Under the pieces are notes generated by a model. The model was not told where the DNA came from. It did no database searches and was given only the letters and a program-made list of their open reading frames with translations. Positions 1-4,716 of a stretch of 5,487 nt of DNA are shown here, piece after piece (the stretch's first letter is position 1; each line of letters begins with the position of its first letter). The stretch is from Leptolinea sp. UBA1437. GTDB lineage: Bacteria; Chloroflexota; Anaerolineae; Anaerolineales; Anaerolineaceae. Location of the stretch: positions 1 to 5,487 of the forward strand of contig DCTP01000146.1 of the NCBI GenBank assembly GCA_002329625.1, written 5' to 3'. Both the position numbers and the translations under genes were made by a program.

Positions 1-58
1 TCAGAACCCCTTCTTCCATTTCATTGACATTCAGTTTGGATGAAACCGGTTTAAACAT
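1..58 (-). CDS. ileS: Isoleucyl-tRNA synthetase, N-terminal fragment (cut by window edge)
   Basis: The minus strand reads ATG at 58-56 followed by 18 more codons, giving MFKPVSSKLNVNEMEEGVL, with no stop before the edge. This matches the usual start of bacterial IleRS (MFKPV.., then an E-E-x-[IV]-L stretch that leads into the KFW segment). IleRS charges tRNA-Ile with isoleucine in the cytoplasm. An AAGGAG ribosome binding site lies at 68-63, four bases from the ATG, and a complete tRNA-Ile T-box leader precedes it. The specifier codon in that leader is ATC, which independently supports the identity. Only about 2% of the protein is present, so catalytic motifs (HIGH, KMSKS) cannot be seen. The call rests on the N-terminus plus the riboswitch, and together these make it fairly secure. 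Confidence 0.85.
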   Translation of the reverse strand, partial: MFKPVSSKLNVNEMEEGVL

Positions 59-62
59 AAGA

Positions 63-68
63 CTCCTT
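63..68 (-). promoter_or_regulatory. Ribosome binding site of ileS
   Basis: On the minus strand AAGGAG (68-63) lies four bases upstream of the ATG at 58-56. It fixes the ileS start. A small hairpin, CAGCC/GGCTG (78-92), sits between the T-box terminator and this site. Confidence 0.75.
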
Positions 69-107
69 ATTTGTTTCCAGCCAGTTCGGCTGAGAGATAT
101 CATTAAT

Positions 108-132
108 AAAAAAACCGTCCCGAAAGGGACGG
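108..132 (-). terminator. Intrinsic terminator of the ileS T-box
   Basis: On the minus strand CCGTCCC (132-126), loop TTTC and GGGACGG (121-115) form a perfect 7-bp GC-rich hairpin followed by seven T (114-108). It ends transcription before ileS when tRNA-Ile is charged. Confidence 0.95.
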
Positions 133-156
133 GGTAAATTCCGCGGTACCACCCTT
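124..156 (-). promoter_or_regulatory. T-box antiterminator
   Basis: AAGGG (156-152) pairs with CCCTT (128-124), the seven-base TGGTACC bulge (151-145) binds the tRNA acceptor end, and GCG (144-142) pairs with CGT (131-129). The downstream strand is shared with the terminator stem (132-115), so the two folds exclude each other, as expected for a transcriptional T-box. Confidence 0.92.
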
Positions 157-367
157 GTTTTCATATTCTGCATGAATATGAACACTTTCTATCCGATAAC
201 GGCGGATTATCCGAATCACTTACTCCCGTTTCCTCCTCGGAATACAGTTTCGGATCATTGCTCAGAAACGATTTTCCTCGTCAGCTTGATCGTCCGGCTT
301 TCACCCTCCCGGATTCGCTGTGGATTCCCACTGACGGTACTCTTTCCGTCAACGCATTTCGTATGCT

Positions 368-396
368 ATTTAACCATGTTTTATAGAAACGGTCAA
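368..396 (-). promoter_or_regulatory. Candidate ileS promoter (-35/-10)
   Basis: The minus strand has TTGACC (396-391, 5 of 6 to the -35 consensus), 17 bases, then TTAAAT (373-368, 4 of 6 to the -10 consensus). Transcription would start near 362, just upstream of Stem I, which is where T-box RNAs usually begin. A second candidate lies upstream at 425-417 and could add or replace this one. Confidence 0.5.
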
Positions 397-410
397 ACAG
401 CCGAATTTAG

Positions 411-425
411 AGTGTAATTATATCA
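411..425 (-). promoter_or_regulatory. Extended -10 promoter candidate facing ileS; left arm of inverted repeat
   Basis: Read on the minus strand, 425-417 is TGATATAAT, a full consensus -10 with an extended TG. No convincing -35 is found 16-18 bases upstream, which extended -10 promoters can do without. The 15 bases 411-425 match the reverse complement of 457-471 at 14 of 15 positions. Confidence 0.45.
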
Positions 426-456
426 ATCATCATGACAAATTCATTATAAAATCGCA

Positions 457-471
457 TGATAGAATTACACT
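457..471 (+). promoter_or_regulatory. Extended -10 promoter candidate for the ABC transporter genes; right arm of inverted repeat
   Basis: The + strand reads TGATAGAAT (457-465), an extended -10 with 5 of 6 matches to TATAAT, about 30 bases ahead of the permease start. The -35 region is poor. With the mirror-image arm at 411-425 it makes a near-symmetric divergent promoter with about 31 bases between the arms. Confidence 0.4.
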
Positions 472-495
472 TGATTTAAAAATACCGAGGGAATT

Positions 496-1434
496 GTGCT
501 GGATATACTGATTAATGCAATATCATTGGGAATTCTATGGGCGATATTGGCAATCGGAGTTTTCTTTACTTTCAGAATTCTGGATATTGCCGATTTATCT
601 TGCGAAGGAGTTTTCCCGCTCGGTGCGGCGATAGCAGCCCGGATCATCTCGGATGGCGGAGATCCTTTTTTGGCTTGTTTGGCGGCAATCGGCGGCGGGG
701 CAATTGCCGGGACATTCACCGGAATCCTGCATACCAAGCTTAAAATTCCGATCCTTTTAGCTGGCATCCTTTCCATGACAGCCCTCTATTCCATCAATCT
801 GAGAATTTTGGGCAAAGCGAATATTTCCCTCTTACGTATGGATACGGTCTTTACAAAATTCGAAAGTATATTACATACAGCCAGTAAAGCATCTACTTTC
901 ATTTTGGGATTATTAATTGTCGCTATAATTATATTTATTCTGTGGTGGTTCCTGAATACCGAATTGGGTTATTCCGTTCGCGCAACGGGCAATAATGTGT
1001 ATATGATTCGGGCGATGGGCGTCGATACCGACAGTATGTTCATGATCGGTTTGATCATCGGTAATGCGTTGATCGGCTTAGCCGGCGCAATCATTGCTCA
1101 AAAGCAGAGTTATGCGGATATCGGTATGGGAACCGGCACAATTGTGATCGGCTTGGCTTCGGTAATTATCGGGGAAGTACTGTTCGGGAAAAAAGGCGTT
1201 CTTCAGCATATGGTCTCAATTGTTCTCGGCAGTATTGTTTACCGAATTATCATCTCCCTGATTCTTGAAATCGATTTTGAAATTCATCTGGGTAAGATAG
1301 TAATTCCGATCTCCGTTGAACCGACAGACCTGAAACTTTTCACATCGATCATTGTGATTATCGCTTTGTCTCTGCCGGTTATCAAACAGCGCAGGGCTTC
1401 CAAAAAAGCCTCATCGATGCTTAAGTCGATCTGA
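496..1434 (+). CDS. ABC importer permease, TrpY-like (COG4120-type)
   Basis: A 312-residue integral membrane permease that would form the channel of an ABC importer with the ATPase encoded next. About eight hydrophobic segments can be seen, roughly at residues 5-26, 40-52, 58-78, 86-105, 133-153, 181-202, 212-231 and 239-260, with another near 281-296. The N-terminal stretch (SLGILWAILAIGVFFTFRIL, then DIADLSCEG) and the loop GYSVRATGNN..MIRAMG (residues 158-175) are typical of the permease that accompanies TrpX-type binding proteins, distantly related to LivH/RbsC permeases. The start is GTG at 496 with GAGGG at 487-491; the protein aligns with family N-termini from there. Some streptococcal members are linked to tryptophan uptake, but substrate cannot be read from sequence. 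The binding protein gene, usually just upstream, is missing here; divergent ileS occupies that place. Family call is firm, substrate unknown. Confidence 0.88.
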   Translation: MLDILINAISLGILWAILAIGVFFTFRILDIADLSCEGVFPLGAAIAARIISDGGDPFLACLAAIGGGAIAGTFTGILHTKLKIPILLAGILSMTALYSINLRILGKANISLLRMDTVFTKFESILHTASKASTFILGLLIVAIIIFILWWFLNTELGYSVRATGNNVYMIRAMGVDTDSMFMIGLIIGNALIGLAGAIIAQKQSYADIGMGTGTIVIGLASVIIGEVLFGKKGVLQHMVSIVLGSIVYRIIISLILEIDFEIHLGKIVIPISVEPTDLKLFTSIIVIIALSLPVIKQRRASKKASSMLKSI

Positions 1435-1448
1435 TCAGGAAAGAAGAA

Positions 1449-2243
1449 ATGCTCAGGATTGAAAATATAACAAAAATATTCGAACCGGGAACGGTGAGTG
1501 AAAAAACCGCACTGGTGAATCTTGATTTAACCTTGAATGAAGGGGATTTCGTCACGGTGATCGGCGGAAATGGCGCCGGAAAATCCAGCTTATTAAATGC
1601 GATTTCCGGTCGTTTTTTCGTCAATGAAGGGGCTATTTTTATCGATGATATCGATATTACCTATCAACCGGAATATAAACGCGCCCAATGGATCGGCAGA
1701 GTTTTTCAGGATCCGATGATGGGGACCGCCGGCAATATGACGATCGAAGAAAATCTTGCGATTGCTTTACGCCGCGGGAAGACTCGAACCCTGAATTGGG
1801 GTATGGCAAAAGGCGAGCATGACCTCTTTTATGATCAGCTTGCCGAACTCGAGTTGGGACTCGAAGATCGAATTAAAACGAAAGTCGGACTTCTTTCCGG
1901 AGGACAACGTCAGGCACTCACTCTCTTAATGGCGACCATCAAGAAACCGAAACTGTTGCTGTTGGATGAACATACGGCAGCGTTGGATCCGGCTACCGGT
2001 AAGAAAGTACTCTATTTGACCGCTAAATTGGTAAAGGAAAATCATCTGACAACGTTGATGGTCACTCATAATATGAAGGATGCGCTTGAATATGGGAATC
2101 GGACGATTATGATGAGCGAAGGGAAGATCATCGCGGACATCCCCGCGGAAAAGAAAAAAGAGATGAAAGTGGAAGACTTGATGACTCTCTTTGAAAAAAG
2201 CGGGACCGAATCCTATGCCAATGATCGCATGCTCTTAGGTTGA
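1449..2243 (+). CDS. ABC importer ATPase, TrpZ-like (COG1101-type)
   Basis: A 264-residue cytoplasmic nucleotide-binding subunit that should power the permease encoded 14 bases upstream. All ABC motifs are present: Walker A GGNGAGKSS (39-47), Q-loop Q87, signature LSGGQ (149-153), Walker B LLLLDE (169-174) with catalytic E174, D-loop AALD (177-180) and H-loop H207. The run DEHTAALDP after Walker B is typical of the ATPases paired with COG4120 permeases rather than general amino-acid ATPases. ATG at 1449 follows AGGA at 1437-1440. Length fits the family. The gene is surely in one transcript with the permease. Whether the downstream methyltransferase, 58 bases from its likely start, belongs to the same transcript is open; no terminator is seen between them. 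Confidence 0.92.
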   Translation: MLRIENITKIFEPGTVSEKTALVNLDLTLNEGDFVTVIGGNGAGKSSLLNAISGRFFVNEGAIFIDDIDITYQPEYKRAQWIGRVFQDPMMGTAGNMTIEENLAIALRRGKTRTLNWGMAKGEHDLFYDQLAELELGLEDRIKTKVGLLSGGQRQALTLLMATIKKPKLLLLDEHTAALDPATGKKVLYLTAKLVKENHLTTLMVTHNMKDALEYGNRTIMMSEGKIIADIPAEKKKEMKVEDLMTLFEKSGTESYANDRMLLG

Positions 2244-2301
2244 TCGCAAATTTTCCTTCGATGACCGAATGAATCGGCAGTACAGCTGCTCATACAAAAG
2301 A

Positions 2302-3126
2302 ATGATAAAAATCTTATTTCAGGATAATCTGGAAGCCTTGAAGCGGATGGATGATCAATCTGTCGATCTGATCTATATCGATCCACCCTTTAATACCGGT
2401 CATGCTCAGAAAAGGACTTCGATTCGGGTAGTCCGAGACGGAGAGGGGGATCGGGTCGGTTTTCAAGGACAACGTTACCATTCGGAAAAGATCAGTCAGC
2501 GTTCTTATGACGATCGGTTTGATGATTTTGTCGAATTTTTGCAGCCCCGAATGGAAGAAGCATACCGGATTCTAAAAAATGACGGATCGCTTTATTTTCA
2601 TATCGATTATCGCGAGGTCCACTATTGCAAAATCATGCTGGATGAAATCTTCGGACGGGATTCGTTCCTGAACGAAATTATCTGGGCATATGATTACGGT
2701 GCCCGCACCAAAAAAAAATGGCCACCGAAACACGATAATATCCTGTTTTATGCGAAAGATCCGAAGCACTACACATTCAATGTCGACGAAATCGATCGAA
2801 TTCCTTATATGGCTCCCGGCTTGGTTGGGAAAGAAAAAAGTGAAAGAGGAAAGCTTCCCACGGATACTTGGTGGCACACCATTGTTCCGACAAACAGCAA
2901 AGAAAAAACCGGCTATCCGACCCAGAAACCTCTGGGAATCATTCGAAGGATCATTACGGCTTCTTCCGACCCTGGTGATCTGGTGCTGGATTTTTTTGCC
3001 GGAAGCGGCACAGTCGGCGTAGTCTGCGCCGAAATGGGCCGGGATTGCATTTTGATCGACAACAATCCCGAAGCGATTCAAATCATGAAACAAAGATTGG
3101 GACAGGATGCGGAATGTTGTATTTAG
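2302..3126 (+). CDS. Solitary beta-class site-specific DNA methyltransferase (probably N6-adenine)
   Basis: The enzyme should transfer a methyl group from S-adenosylmethionine to a base in a specific DNA site. Counting from ATG 2302 (274 residues), catalytic motif IV is DPPFNTG (27-33), motif X region is TGYPTQKP (ending at 210), and the SAM-binding motif I is DFFAGSG (230-236). This order, catalytic motif before SAM motif, defines the beta class. DPPF favours adenine N6, though N4-cytosine is not excluded. The segments SYDDRFDDF and SLYFHIDYREVHY..LDEIFGRDSF resemble solitary methyltransferases of Chloroflexota and Actinomycetota (from memory). No restriction endonuclease is nearby, so an epigenetic or protective role is more likely than a full R-M system. 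An in-frame ATG at 2269 would add 11 residues unlike the family; neither start has a clear Shine-Dalgarno. The 3' end overlaps rsmI by 13 bases. The recognition site cannot be predicted. Confidence 0.85.
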   Translation: MIKILFQDNLEALKRMDDQSVDLIYIDPPFNTGHAQKRTSIRVVRDGEGDRVGFQGQRYHSEKISQRSYDDRFDDFVEFLQPRMEEAYRILKNDGSLYFHIDYREVHYCKIMLDEIFGRDSFLNEIIWAYDYGARTKKKWPPKHDNILFYAKDPKHYTFNVDEIDRIPYMAPGLVGKEKSERGKLPTDTWWHTIVPTNSKEKTGYPTQKPLGIIRRIITASSDPGDLVLDFFAGSGTVGVVCAEMGRDCILIDNNPEAIQIMKQRLGQDAECCI

Positions 3127-3827
3127 TCTCCACACCGATCGGAAATCTGAAAGATATCACATTAAGAGCGATCGAAACGCTGCAAGAGGTCGATCTGGTC
3201 GTCAGTGAAGACACCCGAAAGACCGGTTTGTTGCTGCAACATTTCGAAATCAAAAAACCGCAGATTTCTTTCCGCGAAGATAACGAAAAAAGGGCCTTAC
3301 CGAAAGTAATGGAGCATCTTTTCGCGGACAAAAATGTCGCATTGGTCACGGACGCCGGATCGCCTTCTGTTTCAGACCCCGGCTTCACGTTAGTTCGGGA
3401 AGCGTTGGCGAATCATATTCCCGTCACCGCGATTCCGGGTGCAACGGCTCTGATCCCCGCTCTTACGCTTTCCGGTTTGCCGGTTCATTCATTCACTTTT
3501 CGCGGCTTTCCTCCGCGTAAGTCCGGACAACGGAAACGGTTTTTGGAAGCGGATGCGATGAGCCCTTACACATTGATTTACTATGAAAGCCCTTATCGTC
3601 TGCCGGCTTTCTTGAAAGACGCGCTGGAAGTCTTCGGTAACCGCAGCGCGGCTGTCGCCAACGATCTGACCAAGAAATTTGAAAGAGTTGATCGCGGCAG
3701 GTTGAAAGAATTATCGGAAAAATTTGCGATGGAAGCGCCGCGCGGCGAGTATACGGTCGTCATCGGCGGCACCGATTTCGATGATAAAAACAATATCTTT
3801 GAGACATCAGAGGAGCAAACGGAATGA
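3114..3827 (+). CDS. rsmI: 16S rRNA (cytidine-1402-2'-O)-methyltransferase RsmI, short form
   Basis: RsmI methylates the 2'-OH of C1402 in the 16S rRNA decoding centre, using SAM. The 237-residue product shows the tetrapyrrole-methylase fold signatures: LVSTPIGNL (4-12), SEDTR (31-35), the glycine-rich TDAGSPSVSDPG (79-90), IPGATALIPALTLSGLP (107-123), GFPP (131-134), YESPYR (157-162), DLTKKFE (184-190) and PRGEYTVVIGG (209-219). The ATG at 3114 puts the conserved YLVSTPIGN at the N-terminus; in-frame ATG 3045 is rejected because it adds 23 residues read from inside the methyltransferase gene. Translation is probably coupled, since the start lies 13 bases inside the upstream gene. At 237 residues it is shorter than the roughly 280-290 of E. 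coli and Bacillus homologues and appears to lack the small C-terminal helical domain; the catalytic body is complete. Confidence 0.95.
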   Translation: MLYLVSTPIGNLKDITLRAIETLQEVDLVVSEDTRKTGLLLQHFEIKKPQISFREDNEKRALPKVMEHLFADKNVALVTDAGSPSVSDPGFTLVREALANHIPVTAIPGATALIPALTLSGLPVHSFTFRGFPPRKSGQRKRFLEADAMSPYTLIYYESPYRLPAFLKDALEVFGNRSAAVANDLTKKFERVDRGRLKELSEKFAMEAPRGEYTVVIGGTDFDDKNNIFETSEEQTE

Positions 3828-4567
3828 ATCGTTTTTTTGTCCCGCCCGAATCGATTAATGGAACGCGAGTCGTTTTTCCCGATGAGATCGCGGACCAAAT
3901 TCGGCTGGTATTGAGATTAAAAGAGGAAGACCAAGTCTGCGTTTTGGATAACAGCGGCAAAGCTTATCGGGTATCGTTGCGTTACGCAAACGAAAAGAAC
4001 CCTTTCGGAGAGATCATCGGAGAAATGCCGGTCGAAGCGGAACCTTTGATACCGATTATCAGTTTTATTCCGCTGACAAAACGGGAGAAATTTGAATGGA
4101 TGCTGCAAAAATGTACGGAGGTCGGCGCGAGTTGTATCGTTCCCACCATTTCCGAGCGCTGTTTGATCCGGGAAGTGCGGGATCTCGATTCAAAAATGGA
4201 ACGCTGGCAGAAAATCGTTCGGGAAGCCGCTGAACAATCGGGGCGGGGAATTCTTCCGAGCCTTAAGATACCGCTCAATTTCTCCTCCGCCGTTCAAACA
4301 CCGGATTCAAATACCTTAAAATTGTTTTTTTGGGAAGAAGAAAAGGATCTTCCTATTTATCGTGTTTACCGGTCACTGGGTGAAAAGCCGAACTCTATCA
4401 CGATTATGACTGGCCCGGAAGGCGGATTCAGCTCGGAGGAAGCGGCTTTGGCAAAACAGAACGGGTGGCATATAGTCACGTTGGGAAAACGGATTTTGCG
4501 AGCAGAAACAGCCGCATTGGCGGCGCTTTTGCTGACAATTTACGAGAGCGAACGGGATGAAATCTGA
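3824..4567 (+). CDS. rsmE: 16S rRNA (uracil-1498-N3)-methyltransferase RsmE
   Basis: RsmE makes m3U1498 in 16S rRNA of the assembled small subunit. The 247-residue protein has the expected two parts: an N-terminal PUA-like RNA-binding domain (about 1-70; note the FFVPPE start and the HL-type LVLRLKEEDQV segment at 28-38) and a C-terminal SPOUT knot domain. Family motifs are LTKREKFEWMLQKCTEVG (84-101), EAAEQSGR (134-141), MTGPEGGF (195-202) and LGKRILRAETA (220-230), the last two forming the SAM-binding trefoil knot. Its ATG overlaps the rsmI stop as ATGA, and AGAGGAG lies at 3809-3815 inside rsmI, so the two are translationally coupled. Length is normal. The usual neighbour prmA is absent; pairing with rsmI is sensible because both act on the decoding region of 16S rRNA. 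Confidence 0.95.
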   Translation: MNRFFVPPESINGTRVVFPDEIADQIRLVLRLKEEDQVCVLDNSGKAYRVSLRYANEKNPFGEIIGEMPVEAEPLIPIISFIPLTKREKFEWMLQKCTEVGASCIVPTISERCLIREVRDLDSKMERWQKIVREAAEQSGRGILPSLKIPLNFSSAVQTPDSNTLKLFFWEEEKDLPIYRVYRSLGEKPNSITIMTGPEGGFSSEEAALAKQNGWHIVTLGKRILRAETAALAALLLTIYESERDEI

Positions 4568-4573
4568 TATACT
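4565..4573 (+). promoter_or_regulatory. Extended -10 promoter candidate for rnc, overlapping the rsmE stop
   Basis: TGATATACT gives an extended -10 (TG-A-TATACT, 5 of 6 to consensus) whose TGA is the rsmE stop codon (4565-4567). No good -35 is found at the right distance. Transcription would begin near 4580, only a few bases before the structured leader, which supports the leader being a transcript start region rather than mere spacer. Confidence 0.4.
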
Positions 4574-4579
4574 AAAAGA

Positions 4580-4645
4580 ATGAGGCTGGTTAATTCAGGA
4601 AGTTTTTCTACGCTTGTTGAAGAGATTCCCGAATTAATAAATTGA
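4580..4645 (+). CDS. Possible 21-codon leader peptide upstream of rnc
   Basis: ATG at 4580 opens a 21-residue frame, MRLVNSGSFSTLVEEIPELIN, ending in TGA at 4643-4645. It lies wholly inside the self-complementary leader. The predicted transcription start is at or within a base or two of this ATG, so it would have to be translated leaderless, or from read-through transcripts, in which only a weak AAAAGA precedes it. I recognise no family and see no run of regulatory codons. It may simply be a chance frame; a conserved peptide in relatives would be needed to believe it. Confidence 0.15.
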   Translation: MRLVNSGSFSTLVEEIPELIN

Positions 4646-4711
4646 TCTCCGCCGGAGTTCAAACCAGCCCTAAATTTTGTGTGTTTCCGTTTCGAACAAA
4701 AAATTTGGGGG
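4584..4711 (+). ncRNA. Structured 5' leader of rnc (three-way junction plus SD-covering hairpin)
   Basis: The 149-base gap between rsmE and rnc is filled with nested complementarity. GGCTGG (4584-4589) pairs with CCAGCC (4664-4669). Inside are hairpin A, TTAATTCAGGAA (4590-4601) with TTCCCGAATTAA (4626-4637), 11 of 12 pairs, and hairpin B, TTGATCTCC (4642-4650) with GGAGTTCAA (4654-4662), 8 of 9 pairs. Together they form a three-way junction with little unpaired sequence at the joints. Downstream, 4668-4678 pairs with 4700-4710 over 11 consecutive pairs (one T-G wobble), covering four of the five G of the rnc ribosome binding site (4707-4711). Two bases, 4668-4669, are shared between the outer stem and this hairpin, so they compete partly. 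No T-run follows, so it is not an intrinsic terminator. I do not recognise a known riboswitch class. Autoregulation through RNase III cutting is a reasonable inference by analogy with E. coli rnc. Confidence 0.55.
4707..4711 (+). promoter_or_regulatory. Ribosome binding site of rnc, inside a hairpin
   Basis: GGGGG sits five bases before ATG 4717. Four of its bases can pair with the upstream CCCT at 4668-4671 as the base of an 11-bp helix, so access by the ribosome may be controlled. A second ATG at 4713 is out of frame and too close to the site to be the start. Confidence 0.6.
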
Positions 4712-4716
4712 AATGA

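Larger units (their letters stand above)
108..362 (-). promoter_or_regulatory. tRNA-Ile-sensing T-box riboswitch leader of ileS
   Basis: This leader senses uncharged tRNA-Ile and controls transcription read-through into ileS. All landmarks are visible on the minus strand. Stem I carries an AGTA motif (341-338) opposite GAA (276-273 region), followed by the specifier ATC (272-270) and a purine; ATC codes for Ile. Helix CGTCAG (336-331) pairs with CTGACG (284-279) above the specifier loop. TGA (351-349) and GA (263-262) fit the kink-turn below it. The distal module is AGCGA (319-315) with GGTGAAA in a loop closed by CCGG/CCGG (312-309, 297-294), which contacts the tRNA elbow. Stem III is 9 bp (182-174 with 168-160). 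The T-box core AAGGGTGGTACCGCGG is at 156-141. Its bulge TGGT matches an ACCA acceptor end with discriminator A, as in tRNA-Ile. The exact 5' end is inferred from a candidate promoter. Confidence 0.95.

Noticed and set aside
172..417. An 81-codon open frame on the + strand opposite the ileS leader.
   Set aside because: It runs antisense through the whole T-box riboswitch, whose bases are fixed by RNA structure; the product is unlike any protein and no ribosome binding site is seen.
2265..2277. CCGA/TCGG small inverted repeat at the upstream methyltransferase ATG.
   Set aside because: Four base pairs is within chance expectation and there is no supporting context.
3045..3113. Longer rsmI start that would add 23 residues.
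   Set aside because: Those codons overlap motif-bearing methyltransferase sequence, and the family begins at the later MLYLVSTPIGN.
2572..3135. A 187-codon minus-strand frame inside the methyltransferase gene.
   Set aside because: It is the antisense shadow of a gene with clear methyltransferase motifs, and its product shows no recognisable domain.
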